Shown: one piece after another, positions 55,747 through 64,000 of the stretch | Numbering within the stretch: the first letter of the stretch is position 1 | Layout: the number at the start of each line of letters is the position of its first letter | Origin: Candidatus Gastranaerophilales bacterium | GTDB taxonomy: Bacteria > Cyanobacteriota > Vampirovibrionia > Gastranaerophilales > Gastranaerophilaceae | Direction of reading: 5' to 3' | Assembly (NCBI GenBank): GCA_944325635.1 | Contig: CALVBD010000002.1 | Coordinates: forward strand, 232,714-296,713 | Length of the DNA: 64,000 nt | Notes under the pieces: model-generated | Database searches by the model: none | Seen by the model: only the letters and a program-made list of their open reading frames with translations | What the model was told of the DNA's origin: nothing | Made by a program: the position numbers and the translations under genes

Positions 55747-56508
55747 TTATATCTCCTGATTTTTGGTCTGCGGAAGATTCAATCTGTAATAAAACTGTTT
55801 TATTGCATTTTCAATTGTTTTTGAATCTTTTTCAATCGGATGTTTTTCTAACTCTTTATCATAAGGTATTACACCCAAGACATCGAGATCGTATTTTTTT
55901 AGCATATCATAAACAGCGTTGATATTGTTATTTTCAACCTTGTTAATTACGACACCTAACTGGTTGCCGGCAGCATACTTAGCACTGAATTCCTCAATCC
56001 TTTTTGCAAGGTATGCAGATTCTTCGGACGGATTTGCAACAATGAGTGTGGTATCAATATTTGTATCAACAAGTTGGTTTAGATATTTCAGGTCAAATTC
56101 ACAATCGAAAATGACGATATCATAACGGTTAATCAGTTTTAAAACCGCATCGTTAATTTGTCCGGTAATCGGGCAACGGCAGTCTTTTGAACCTACAAAC
56201 CACGATACAATTAAATCTACATTATCTGCAATTTCAACAACGATATCTTCCATTGCCCACTCTATAAATTCCTGTTTAGACATGTTTTCCGGAATTCCTG
56301 TTTTATACTCGTGTTTACCGCTACGGATGCCGTAGATTGTATTTCTTACATCAAGCCCGAAGCTGTGTCCCAGTTCTCCTGATAAATCATTATCAAAGAG
56401 AAGTATTGATTTATCGGGAAAAAGTTCCTGAAAAATTCTCAAAAATGCTTTTGTTATTGTTGTTTTTCCGCTACCGCTCTTTCCTGTTAATGCAAGTTTA
56501 AATGTCAA
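55747..56508 (-). CDS. CooC/MinD-like ATPase (nickel-insertion-type)
   Basis: A 253-residue deviant-Walker ATPase. It has GKSGSGKTTITKAF (P-loop, about 9-22, with the signature Lys), LLFDNDLSGELGHSFGL, DIVIFDCEFDLKYL and LIVANPSEESAYLAKRI. It resembles CooC/AcsF, the maturation ATPases of carbon monoxide dehydrogenase, which insert nickel. The usual CODH/ACS genes are not in the window. It starts with TTG, preceded by AAAGAGG at normal spacing, and lies between a methyltransferase and folD, an arrangement also seen for cooC and folD near Wood-Ljungdahl genes in acetogens. Confidence 0.75.
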   Translation of the reverse strand: MTFKLALTGKSGSGKTTITKAFLRIFQELFPDKSILLFDNDLSGELGHSFGLDVRNTIYGIRSGKHEYKTGIPENMSKQEFIEWAMEDIVVEIADNVDLIVSWFVGSKDCRCPITGQINDAVLKLINRYDIVIFDCEFDLKYLNQLVDTNIDTTLIVANPSEESAYLAKRIEEFSAKYAAGNQLGVVINKVENNNINAVYDMLKKYDLDVLGVIPYDKELEKHPIEKDSKTIENAIKQFYYRLNLPQTKNQEI

Positions 56509-56509
56509 A

Positions 56510-57577
56510 TCAGTACCTCTTTTTTAAAATTTCAGATAAATCCCGTGTCAAATTCATAGCTTTTTCTGCTAATTTCTCGCTCAAAGAACCTGCTCCGCAG
56601 GAAGGCGAAATCATAGAATTAGCAATAATAAGTTTTTCATCAATGCCTTTGTCCGCTAAAAATTTTATTGCATTCGTGAATTTTTGTTGTAGAACATCCG
56701 GATTTGCAGCTTGAAGTGCTTCTTTATCAAGTGTAGGAACAATACCCCACGCAATTTTTCCGCCTTTTTGAAGGAAGTGTTTTACATCATCTTTAAAAAG
56801 ACTCAAATTTTGCGCAAATGAATAGGCATCAAGATTTATAATATTAACTCCGCTTTGAATAGGGACAGACCAGTCGCATTTTCCGCAACAGTGGATTGCA
56901 CTAAGGGCGCCTGCACTTTGGATTACGTCGGAAACCTCTTTGAACATAGCAAGAACTTCATCTTGAGAAATAGTCACAAAAGCAGAAGTTCCCAGTTGAG
57001 AAATAGAAGGTTCGTCAATAAAAATAATCGGTGTTGTATCAGGGTTTGCGCACTTAATTTCTTTTATCTGCCATAAAGCCTTTAATGTCAGTGTTTTAAC
57101 AATAATTTCTCTTAATGTTTCATCATAAAATGCGCATTTACCGTCTTTATCCACAAGTGTTGTTGCAAGAGTAAACGGTCCGACAATCTGTCCTTTGGCA
57201 AAATCCGGTTTATATTTTTTTATCAGTTTTATGAACTCCTGAAACGATGAGGAAAATTCCTGAGAAATTTTGTAACTGTCAAGTGCAGGAGAACTTATAT
57301 CAGAAAGAATTTCTTCATAGTCCATAAAGAATTTTTCCAAATCCTCAAAAAATTCATCGTATTCCGTATCCAAATAATCTTTTCCTATAAAAAATGAAGG
57401 CATGTTCTCCAGAAACTGGATAATCATGTCTTCATTTTTGTTAATTTTAGTAAGCTGAGGCCAGAAAGGTATGTTATAGAAACATTCTTCAACCAGACTC
57501 ATTGCTTTATTGAGATTATCATGCGGCAGGGAACCTATAGCCAGACAATTAAGTTTTAACTTGCTCAAATCTCCCAT
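56510..57577 (-). CDS. Core-MetE/UROD-like corrinoid methyltransferase
   Basis: A 355-residue TIM-barrel of the cobalamin-independent methionine synthase C-terminal/UROD superfamily. The likely zinc ligands are His229 and Cys231 in the segment AIHCCGKCDWS and Cys327 in SPSCGAGSL. Substrate-side motifs IVGPFTLATTLVDKDG and FIDEPSISQLGT are of this family. Members lacking the N-terminal half of MetE (core-MetE, described in Dehalococcoides) take the methyl group from methylcobalamin/corrinoid protein to make methionine; that is the best guess. It shares an operon with a CooC-like ATPase and folD. Confidence 0.75.
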   Translation of the reverse strand: MGDLSKLKLNCLAIGSLPHDNLNKAMSLVEECFYNIPFWPQLTKINKNEDMIIQFLENMPSFFIGKDYLDTEYDEFFEDLEKFFMDYEEILSDISSPALDSYKISQEFSSSFQEFIKLIKKYKPDFAKGQIVGPFTLATTLVDKDGKCAFYDETLREIIVKTLTLKALWQIKEIKCANPDTTPIIFIDEPSISQLGTSAFVTISQDEVLAMFKEVSDVIQSAGALSAIHCCGKCDWSVPIQSGVNIINLDAYSFAQNLSLFKDDVKHFLQKGGKIAWGIVPTLDKEALQAANPDVLQQKFTNAIKFLADKGIDEKLIIANSMISPSCGAGSLSEKLAEKAMNLTRDLSEILKKRY

Positions 57578-57591
57578 CCGCTTAATAACAC

Positions 57592-58086
57592 CTACGCTTC
57601 TTCGGTTGTTTCTTCTTCGATAGCTTCTTTAACTACTTCAGAAGCTGTAACTGTAACTTTTAATTCAGTTTTAACTTTAGAAGTCAATTTGATAAGCATA
57701 GTATATTCGCCGATTTTGTTGATAGGTGCGTTGAGAGAAACATTTTTTCTGTCAACTTCAATACCTGCTTGACTTTGTAATTCTTCAGCCAATTTTTTAG
57801 TTGTAATTGTACCGAACAATTTGCCTGATTCACCAGCTTTAGCGCTTAATTTAAGTTCAGCAAATTTTTCAATTTTTTCAGCAATTTCAAGAGCTTCTTT
57901 ATGAAGTTTTTCCTGTTTAGCCTTAATTCTTGCCAAATTTTGTTCACGATTTTGAAGAGCACCTTCTGTTGCAATTTCTGCTACGTTTTGCGGAAGAAGG
58001 AAGTTTCTTGCATAACCGTCTTTTACGTTTACCAAATCACCTGCTTCGCCGAGGTTTTGGACGTCTTTTTTTAATATAACCTGCAT
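57592..58086 (-). CDS. rplI: 50S ribosomal protein L9
   Basis: A 164-residue two-domain ribosomal protein. The start MQVILKKDVQNLGEAGDLVNVKDGYARNFLLPQNVAEIAT is the N-terminal L9 signature, followed by a long connecting helix (about 45-80) and the C-terminal domain with LFGTITTKKLAEELQ. An AAAGGAG site precedes the ATG. It is the first gene of the leftward operon that continues into the methyltransferase, 14 bases away. An extended acidic tail (EAIEEETTEEA) is a small lineage feature. Confidence 0.95.
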   Translation of the reverse strand: MQVILKKDVQNLGEAGDLVNVKDGYARNFLLPQNVAEIATEGALQNREQNLARIKAKQEKLHKEALEIAEKIEKFAELKLSAKAGESGKLFGTITTKKLAEELQSQAGIEVDRKNVSLNAPINKIGEYTMLIKLTSKVKTELKVTVTASEVVKEAIEEETTEEA

Positions 58087-58536
58087 GTTAAAATTCTCCT
58101 TTTTCTATTTATATTTCTACATGTAGCACAATAGTATAATAAACATGCCTGTTTGTCGATAGGGTATTAAAAAACATTAAGTATCCGAGAAAATTTCGCG
58201 ATAATGCAGTAAAGCGAAATTTTTGAGTGGCGTTTGAAAAGCGGCTTGCGAGCTGAAGGCGAACAGGCTTGCTGGAGAGCAAGACTGTGCAGCCTGTTAA
58301 ACGCGAGCAAACAAGCAGGTGAGCCGCTGCACGGCGGCGTTGAGCGGATTTACACTCTGCCGAACAAAACAATCCGGTGAATTGTTTTGTGAGAGGGGAC
58401 GGTAGTCCGGGTAGCGAGCGGATTGAGCCGCCAGAGCGGTAGCTCGAAGCTGAAACTCCGTGAGCTAGAAGTAAATCCAAGAAGCTGGCGGAAAGCGGCG
58501 ACACTTGATTAACACTGCTTATGATATAATTAAGTT
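58087..58536. repeat. GC-richer repeat block with no real gene
   Basis: The 450-bp gap between rplI and the metallopeptidase-like gene is richer in G and C than its surroundings and full of short inverted repeats (CTTGCTGGAGAGCAAG, TAGCTC/GAGCTA and others). Positions 58352-58394 are the reverse complement of the hairpin segment in the tandem repeat at 5019-5256 (CACTCTGCCGAACAAAACAA onward). A long open frame on the minus strand (58109-58504) is not accepted as a gene. Confidence 0.75.
58505..58530 (+). promoter_or_regulatory. Promoter of the metallopeptidase-like gene, predicted leaderless
   Basis: A perfect TATAAT (58525-58530) lies 6 bases before the ATG at 58537; a TTGATT (58505-58510) is present but only 14 bp upstream of it, so the -35 is doubtful. 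Confidence 0.5.
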
Positions 58537-59334
58537 ATGGAAGCTTGTGAGTTGATTAAATATTTCAGAAGTTTGGGTATAGAGGTGCATACCACGACTA
58601 AAGCCCGCGGACATCTGGGCTTTTTTCTGAAAAACAGGATTGATATATCAAAAAACATTCCTGAAAATCGTCTTGTGCCTACATTAATTCACGAATTTGC
58701 CCATTATATTCATTACGGAATTGAGCCTGATATGCATAGAACCGGAGGGACTTTTAGAGAGCTTTTTGTAGAGGAAAATCCGGTTTTTGAAAAAGAACTT
58801 TTACGCGTAACTAATTTTGTTGATGAAAATTCTTTATGTGTAAAGCTTTATGAGCATAAAGACAGGATAAAATCTCTTATAAAAGAGTATGAAATCAAGA
58901 TTAGAAAAGATTATCCTGATTTTCAACGTTCCAAAAAATTTAAGGAATTTGATAAATATATTAGAAAGTCAAAGGCAAGATATCTTTTAAAATATGACAG
59001 GGTTAAGTTAATCGAGGGTGGATTTTTTAAAAAACGCTCCCATATTTATTCAATAACAAATGTTGAAAAAGATTTTCCGGAAATGCCGGCAGCTTTTGTA
59101 AATTATATAAAATTACGATCTGCGCAAAAGAAGCAAAAGAGAACTTCTGCCAGAATTAATAGGCTGAAAAAGTATTATACAAAACCATGTGAACTTTTTG
59201 CCAGATTTGTTGAAGGAATTTATCTTGATAGAGAATGGGTTTGTGCGCTTGCTCCTTATACATCAGACAGATTTTTTAATTTGCTTTGTGACGGATACTA
59301 TGGTAACCTGAAAGAGGTTATTGATAGATTTTAA
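58537..59334 (+). CDS. HExxH zinc metallopeptidase-like protein
   Basis: A 265-residue soluble protein. A zinc motif HEFAHYIHYG lies at about residues 52-61, with His and Glu in HExxH form, and a downstream CELFARFVEG (about 222-231) offers a third ligand Glu. The layout (short N-terminal domain, HExxH, basic coiled middle, late E-L-F-A-R) resembles IrrE/ImmA-type or phage MuF-linked peptidases. Basic residues are frequent (SKARYLLKYDRVKLIE), so nucleic-acid contact is possible. The ATG is preceded by a -10 box and no ribosome binding site. Confidence 0.65.
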   Translation: MEACELIKYFRSLGIEVHTTTKARGHLGFFLKNRIDISKNIPENRLVPTLIHEFAHYIHYGIEPDMHRTGGTFRELFVEENPVFEKELLRVTNFVDENSLCVKLYEHKDRIKSLIKEYEIKIRKDYPDFQRSKKFKEFDKYIRKSKARYLLKYDRVKLIEGGFFKKRSHIYSITNVEKDFPEMPAAFVNYIKLRSAQKKQKRTSARINRLKKYYTKPCELFARFVEGIYLDREWVCALAPYTSDRFFNLLCDGYYGNLKEVIDRF

Positions 59335-59491
59335 TATGGCGACTCCTTATGGAAGATAAAGATCTTGCTCATTGGAAATAGAGCTTAAGGAGTTCTATTT
59401 TAAAGAAATGTAATGTTAAATGAAAGATGTGTTGATGCCTCAAAAGAAGAAAGAAAGTCGACGTTAGATTAGTTAACCGTGACAACGGGCT

Positions 59492-60880
59492 TTAAACTCG
59501 GCCGTACATATCTTCATAGCGGATAATATCTTCTTCCAGAAGAATATCGCCTTTTTGAACTTCAATGACTTCTACATCTTCTTTGTAAGGATTTTGAAGC
59601 GAATGAATTGCTTTAACCGGGATATCAACACTATGTCCCGGAGAGAGTACAAGTTCTTTTCCTTCAAGAATTACTTTTGCTGTGCCGTTCAGGATGACCC
59701 AGTGTTCGCTTCTGTGGTTATGAGATTGAAGCGAGAGTTTTTGCCCCGGATTTACGTGAATGATTTTTGATTGAAAACCTTTGCCCTGAGCAATTACTGT
59801 ATAAAATCCCCAAGGACGGAATACTGTTTTATGAATTAAATGTGTATCATCGTTTTGTTTTTTTAATGTTTCAAATATTTTTTTGACGTCCTGAGCCCTG
59901 TCTTTTTTGCATGCAAGAATAGCGTCTTCCGTTTCCACAATAATTGTATTTTCAAGCCCGATTGTTGTTACAAGTTTTGATGATGCATAGACAAATGAAT
60001 TTTTAGAACCTTCATCAATTACATGACCAACAAATACGTTGTTATTTTCGTCTTTGTTGCTGACATCATAAATAGACTGCCATGAGCCTAAGTCATTCCA
60101 ATCGCTTTCAAGTTTCAGAAGTGCGATTCTGTCGGATTTTTCCATAATCGCATAGTCAATAGAAATTGAAGGCATTTTGTCGAATTCAATAAACGGTATA
60201 TCATTTGTTTTTGTAAAATCGACATTTTCAGCAATTTTTGAAATTTCAGGAGCGTATTTTTCAAATTCTTTCATCATAACGGATGCTTTAAACATAAATA
60301 TCCCGCTGTTCCAGAAGTAAGTTCCTGCAGCGAGATATTTTTCCGCGGTTTTTAAGTCAGGTTTTTCAACGAATTCTTTTACTTTGTAGCCGATATCAAG
60401 AGGCTTGAGCGTATTAATATATCCGTAACCTGTTTCAGGATAATCCGGCTGGATGCCGAAAGTTACGATATAACCTTGCTCTGCTAATTTTTCTCCTTTT
60501 TTTACTGTTGATAAGAATTTTTCATTATCCTTAATTAAATGATCGGAAGGAACTACAAGTATTACAGGATCGCTGTTGGTTTTTTGCATTATATATTTTG
60601 CCGCAAGAGCAATGGCAGGTGCTGTATTTTTTGCAACAGGTTCTGACAGTACAACGGGTTTGTCCGTTAATTCGCTTATTTGCATTTTTACATTGGATGC
60701 ATGTTTTGTGTTTGTGATGCTTAAGATATTTTCTTTTGGCATACAATGTGCAATTCTTTCATAAGTGCTTTGTAAAAGACTCTTGTCCGAAATAATATTT
60801 AGTAATTGTTTTGGATAAAGTTCCCTTGATAAAGGCCATAAACGGCTCCCTGAACCTCCTGCAAGAATAATTCCGTACAT
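59492..60880 (-). CDS. manC: Mannose-1-phosphate guanylyltransferase / mannose-6-phosphate isomerase, ManC type
   Basis: A 462-residue bifunctional enzyme supplying GDP-mannose for surface polysaccharides. The N-terminal nucleotidyltransferase domain (about 1-290) has GGSGSRLWPLSRELYPKQLL, and KPVVLSEPVAKNTAPAIALAAKYI; the C-terminal cupin (about 345-455) has NPGQKLSLQSHNHRSEHWVILNGTAKVIL. The full two-domain length is present. A GAGGAGCTG site precedes the ATG. It is divergent from the lytic transglycosylase gene. Confidence 0.94.
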   Translation of the reverse strand: MYGIILAGGSGSRLWPLSRELYPKQLLNIISDKSLLQSTYERIAHCMPKENILSITNTKHASNVKMQISELTDKPVVLSEPVAKNTAPAIALAAKYIMQKTNSDPVILVVPSDHLIKDNEKFLSTVKKGEKLAEQGYIVTFGIQPDYPETGYGYINTLKPLDIGYKVKEFVEKPDLKTAEKYLAAGTYFWNSGIFMFKASVMMKEFEKYAPEISKIAENVDFTKTNDIPFIEFDKMPSISIDYAIMEKSDRIALLKLESDWNDLGSWQSIYDVSNKDENNNVFVGHVIDEGSKNSFVYASSKLVTTIGLENTIIVETEDAILACKKDRAQDVKKIFETLKKQNDDTHLIHKTVFRPWGFYTVIAQGKGFQSKIIHVNPGQKLSLQSHNHRSEHWVILNGTAKVILEGKELVLSPGHSVDIPVKAIHSLQNPYKEDVEVIEVQKGDILLEEDIIRYEDMYGRV

Positions 60881-61000
60881 ATCAGCTCCTCTTTACTCTA
60901 ATAATATATTATTATAGTATAAAAATATTTTTGCATGCTTTTTGTAACTTTTTTTGAAAAATTTTTATTTTTCGAAAAATTTTGTTAAAATACTGTAGTT

Positions 61001-62980
61001 ATGATAACATTTAATAAAAAGGCAATTGCAGCGGGAAGTATTGTCGCATTATTTGCATTTGGAATTTTAGCCGGATCCCTGCTACATCAAACTCCTGCAA
61101 AAACAAGACAAATATACAGAGATGCTCTTTCAGATATGAGGAAAGAGGATTTTTCCAATGCATATTATCTTTTTTCCAGAATAAGCTTTTTATCACAGCT
61201 AAAACCTATTGCGCTTTATCACCAGGGGGAATGCGCTGATGCTCTTCAAGACTATGAAACTGCCGTAAAAAAATATCAATTACTTTTTAAAGTATATCCG
61301 TCTAACAAGCTGAGTATAAAAGCTAAGTATCTTGCAGCACAAAATTTGATTAAAGCAAATCCAAATTTAGCAGATAAATACTTTAAAGAAATAATAAAAG
61401 ATGCGCCTGACACAGATTATGCGATTGCGTCAGAATATTTTTCGGGTGTTCTTTTGAAGAAAAGCTACACTGAGAGTAAGGAAAAAATCTTTCCGCTTTC
61501 CAAAAAAGATGATGTAGAAAATTACTTCAGACATTACCTTAAAAAAGCTCCTGCCGGCCGTCTGGCATTGAATGTTATTAATGATTGGCTGAGTCTTGAT
61601 AAGACAATTTCGTCAGATGATTATCTTATGATGGCAAAATCGTGCTATCTTCTTGGCGATTACAAAAAAGCGCAGGAACTTTTGAACAAAGTTAATCTGA
61701 AAGACAGTTGGGCTATAGATGTTCAAAATTCTTATGCATTAAATAACATTCCGCGTGCAAAATACTTGACGGAATGGGGCTTAATGCATCATGCACAATA
61801 TATTGATATTGAAGATATCGAAGATGCTGTTGATACCTATTTGCAGCTTTCTCCGTCAAGGTATCAGGGTGCAACAAAATTATTTTATATAGCAAATTCA
61901 AAAGGCAAAGACTATGTCTGGGATATAAAGTGCTCCTACACGGAAGAGCAGTATAAATCTCAGTGTTTTAAAGATTTATATCTTAAATATCCAAACAGTA
62001 AATATATAGATGATGCTTTGTCGCAGATATTTTTAGAAGCCATCAGAAAAAGAGATTATCATAACGCAAAAAAAATCGGGCAGGATTTTTTGAATAAATT
62101 TAAAAATTCAGACTTGACTCCGATGGTAATGTACTGGATGGGCAGACTAGCCGAAAAAATGCATGACTACAGCGGGTATATGGGCTATTACAAAAGTGTT
62201 ATTGCAAGATTTCCGGATAATTATTATGCATATAGAGCCTACCTTCACATGAATCATACCACTGGACCTATTATTACAAATTACTTAAAAGAGCAGGATG
62301 TTGTTTATCCTTATAAAAGCATGCCTTCGATAATTAAAGAATTGTCTGCACTTGGCGATTTTGATATATTGGAAGAACTTGCCGGAAATGACGAATTCTT
62401 GAAAAGCTGGATTTATTATCAGGAAGGTGAATATCAAAAATCAGTTGTGACAGCAAGGAATGCAATGGATAAAATTCAGGTTAAACCGGATAAATATGAT
62501 GTTCGCTGGCGTCTTGTCTATCCTCTGCATTTTTATGATGATATAAGGAAATTTTCTGATGTTGCAGGCAATAATGCACCTTTGATGCTATCAATAGTCA
62601 GGGAAGAAAGTTATTTTAATCCTTCGGCCAAAAGTTCTGTCGGCGCAATAGGCTTAATGCAGCTAATGCCTTCTACAGCCTCCGAAATTGCTTTAAAGCA
62701 CGGAATACAAAAATTTACTCTTTATAACCCTCAACAAAATCTGATGCTAGGTAATTATTATTATAGCTTTTTAAAATCAAATCTTTCAGGTATGGATATC
62801 TCGTCCATTGCGGCATATAATGGCGGAATAGGCTCGGTTAACAGTTGGAAGCAATCTATATATTATAATGATACTGATGAGTTTGTCGAACAGATTCCTT
62901 ATCCAGAGACAAAAAATTATGTTAAAAAAGTTTTTCGAAGTTACTGGAATTACATAAGAATATATTCCGGCAATGAATAA
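61001..62980 (+). CDS. Slt-type lytic transglycosylase with TPR region
   Basis: A 659-residue peptidoglycan-cleaving enzyme. It has an N-terminal membrane anchor or signal (about 7-27, AIAAGSIVALFAFGILAGSLL), a long helical superhelix of TPR-type repeats (about 35-500) and a C-terminal SLT domain (about 520-650) with catalytic Glu536 in VREESYFNPSAKSSVGAIGLMQLMPSTA and AAYNGGIGSVNSW. The plan is like E. coli Slt70. It acts on the periplasmic cell wall. It ends in a terminator shared in layout with the convergent secreted gene. Confidence 0.93.
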   Translation: MITFNKKAIAAGSIVALFAFGILAGSLLHQTPAKTRQIYRDALSDMRKEDFSNAYYLFSRISFLSQLKPIALYHQGECADALQDYETAVKKYQLLFKVYPSNKLSIKAKYLAAQNLIKANPNLADKYFKEIIKDAPDTDYAIASEYFSGVLLKKSYTESKEKIFPLSKKDDVENYFRHYLKKAPAGRLALNVINDWLSLDKTISSDDYLMMAKSCYLLGDYKKAQELLNKVNLKDSWAIDVQNSYALNNIPRAKYLTEWGLMHHAQYIDIEDIEDAVDTYLQLSPSRYQGATKLFYIANSKGKDYVWDIKCSYTEEQYKSQCFKDLYLKYPNSKYIDDALSQIFLEAIRKRDYHNAKKIGQDFLNKFKNSDLTPMVMYWMGRLAEKMHDYSGYMGYYKSVIARFPDNYYAYRAYLHMNHTTGPIITNYLKEQDVVYPYKSMPSIIKELSALGDFDILEELAGNDEFLKSWIYYQEGEYQKSVVTARNAMDKIQVKPDKYDVRWRLVYPLHFYDDIRKFSDVAGNNAPLMLSIVREESYFNPSAKSSVGAIGLMQLMPSTASEIALKHGIQKFTLYNPQQNLMLGNYYYSFLKSNLSGMDISSIAAYNGGIGSVNSWKQSIYYNDTDEFVEQIPYPETKNYVKKVFRSYWNYIRIYSGNE

Positions 62981-63015
62981 AAAAAGAACCTGATATTAGT
63001 CAGGTTCTTTTTTCT
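62981..63015. terminator. Terminator between the transglycosylase and the secreted coiled-coil gene
   Basis: A 13-bp stem (62981-62993 with 63000-63012), 6-base loop, with A-run and T-run on the two sides. Confidence 0.9.
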
Positions 63016-63019
63016 GGGG

Positions 63020-63457
63020 CTATATCATTTGTTGTCTTGTTTTTTCCTTAATTTTATCTAATTCTTTTATTTTCTTTTCAGTATCTTTAACTTTTTGTTT
63101 CAAAGCTTTTCTCTCAGCTTTAATCGTTTTATATTGTTGATCAACATCGTTGTATTTAGCTCTGTAATTTAAGAGTTCATTTCTAACATCAATCTGAGCA
63201 TTATCAAGTTTTAAAATCGCACTTTGCATGTCATTTCCTCCTGTGACCTCAGTGCTTGCCGGTGTTGATGATGATGTTGTGATAGTTTTAGGTTGTGACG
63301 AAACTGCAGAATTTGCAACAACCTTACCCTGTTGAGGATTGTAGCTTACATCGTCAAAGTTTAAAGGTGTGAAAGCATTGCCGTCTGCAAAAACAACTCC
63401 GGAGCATGCTACCATGACTCCTGTTGAAATAACAAGATTTTTAAGTGTTTTTATCAT
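63020..63457 (-). CDS. Secreted coiled-coil protein
   Basis: A 145-residue product with a signal peptide (IKTLKNLVISTGVMVACSGVVFADG, cleavage near 25), a Ser/Thr/Pro linker (about 38-70) and a C-terminal coiled-coil (about 75-145: LDNAQIDVRNELLNYRAKYNDV, then QYKTIKAERKALKQKVKDTEKKIKELDKIKEK). It is probably periplasmic. Function unknown. GAGGAGAA precedes the ATG. Confidence 0.75.
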   Translation of the reverse strand: MIKTLKNLVISTGVMVACSGVVFADGNAFTPLNFDDVSYNPQQGKVVANSAVSSQPKTITTSSSTPASTEVTGGNDMQSAILKLDNAQIDVRNELLNYRAKYNDVDQQYKTIKAERKALKQKVKDTEKKIKELDKIKEKTRQQMI

Positions 63458-63640
63458 TGATATTCTCCTCTCTGCTATAAGATATTACTTCATGCTATAG
63501 TATAGAGTATTTTAATTTCATTTACGTCATACAAATAATTGAGAAATCCGGAACAAAATAATGAAACCTGCGTCTGTTAAAATAAGGTAAACGAAAATTA
63601 AGATTTTTTAAGTAAAATTTAAAAAATTTTTAGAATACGC

Positions 63641-63669
63641 TTGACAATAAATTTTTTAAGCGTTATGAT
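63641..63669 (+). promoter_or_regulatory. Tandem promoter P1 of a downstream transcription unit
   Basis: Consensus TTGACA (63641-63646), 17-bp spacer, TATGAT (63664-63669). The surrounding string CGCTTGACAATAAATTTTTT recurs 100 bp later with few changes. Confidence 0.75.
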
Positions 63670-63740
63670 AATAAATGTGCGCAAGGCACAATGCTTAAAA
63701 TCTCAAATTAAGAAAAGTAAAGAAAATTTTAAATTAACGC

Positions 63741-63768
63741 TTGACAAAAAAGATTTAAGTAATAAGAT
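63741..63768 (+). promoter_or_regulatory. Tandem promoter P2 of a downstream transcription unit
   Basis: TTGACA (63741-63746), 16-bp spacer, TAAGAT (63763-63768), exactly 100 bp after P1 and in a similar sequence context (ACGCTTGACA, then ATAATAAATG). Confidence 0.7.
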
Positions 63769-64000
63769 AATAAATGCCGTGAGAAATGGCTTTCAAATAA
63801 AGGGTTTCCTGAGTTTGAAATTAAAGGTTTTAGAAGCCTTTTTAAGATTGCCCCGACTTGGTTTGTAATCTGCAAAATAAAATGAAAAAGATATAGGCCG
63901 GTTGTGTCACAATCAAGAGGCGCAGCACATTGATAACAGAATAGCTAAGAACGACCTTGTTGATTCGAGAAAAGGAATGAAGAGGACGAAACGAAATGAG
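63769..64000 (+). other. Likely leader of an rRNA or other stable-RNA operon beyond the right edge
   Basis: Downstream of two strong tandem promoters there is no open frame with a good ribosome site. The stretch near 63926-63955 (CACATTGATAACAGAATAG with AAGAACGACC) resembles boxA-type leader or spacer sequences before rRNA genes. No mature rRNA or tRNA sequence is recognisable in the window, so the assignment is an inference. The 183 bp before P1 (63458-63640) hold nothing I recognise. Confidence 0.4.

Noticed and set aside
58109..58504. 131-residue open frame on the minus strand
   Set aside because: It lies in a hairpin-rich, GC-richer repeat block, has no ribosome site, and its frame is open mainly because of base composition.

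Overview
The window is AT-rich bacterial chromosome, densely coded on both strands, with no CRISPR array, no complete mobile element and no tRNA or rRNA gene that I can see inside it. The best guess is a gut-type, non-photosynthetic cyanobacterial relative (Vampirovibrionia/Melainabacteria, Gastranaerophilales-like). This rests on the order rpoA-rplQ-truA-rplM-rpsI, pheT without pheS beside it, anaerobe markers (HydE, reverse rubrerythrin), Gram-negative envelope genes (LptF/G-type permease, Slt-type transglycosylase), and secreted or coiled-coil proteins that I recall from this group but cannot verify here. The assignment is an inference.

Layout. 1-2.6 kb: end of a ribosomal protein/RNA polymerase operon closed by a terminator. 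2.6-10.6 kb: hydE-cysK, an exact tandem duplication, groES-groEL, an exonuclease plus sugar-phosphate-type transporter, and thioredoxin; two copies of a structured repeat lie here. 10.7-14.5 kb: one 1259-residue coiled-coil protein of unknown function. 14.5-19.7 kb: leftward block of a GAF/HD-GYP protein, a secreted TPR protein, two LuxR-type response regulators and a pentapeptide-repeat protein. 19.7-25.6 kb: glycosyltransferase, two zinc-ribbon paralogues, pheA, a two-gene phage-tail-like cassette and tyrS. 25.6-32.4 kb: cysE, a dehydrogenase, an LptF/G permease and an acyl-CoA ligase, separated by long spacers full of REP-like and other mosaic repeats. 32.5-43.8 kb: miaB, DAHP synthase, TPR proteins, ruvC, mtnA, mutL, a PiT-like membrane protein, a solitary DNA methyltransferase and rubrerythrin. 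43.9-46.5 kb: lineage-type proteins, including a repeat protein broken by two compensating frameshifts. 46.5-51.1 kb: oligopeptide ABC importer operon ending in an MgtC-type gene. 51.3-63.5 kb: pheT, an rplI / core-MetE-like / CooC-like / folD operon, a metallopeptidase-like gene, manC, and a lytic transglycosylase. 63.6-64.0 kb: two near-identical strong promoters 100 bp apart that seem to drive a stable-RNA operon beyond the right edge.

Functional threads: translation (ribosomal proteins, tyrS, pheT, miaB, truA), cysteine synthesis (cysE and cysK, unlinked), aromatic amino acids (DAHP synthase, pheA), one-carbon/methionine metabolism (folD, CooC-like ATPase, methylcobalamin-type methyltransferase, mtnA), anaerobic redox (hydE, rubrerythrin, thioredoxin), DNA repair (mutL, ruvC), peptide uptake and cell envelope (opp, lptF/G-like, slt-like, manC).

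The most noteworthy non-gene signals are: a hairpin-rich repeat whose two copies show compensatory base changes; four genes whose -10 box lies exactly 6 nt before the ATG (predicted leaderless mRNAs); a REP palindrome translated as the C-terminus of OppA; a tandem array of about 85-bp REP-containing units before cysE; and the paired promoters at the right edge. I did not find a clear new defence or secretion system. The best candidates for undescribed biology are the structured repeat, the orphan signalling operon, the methyltransferase/CooC/FolD operon and the giant coiled-coil protein.
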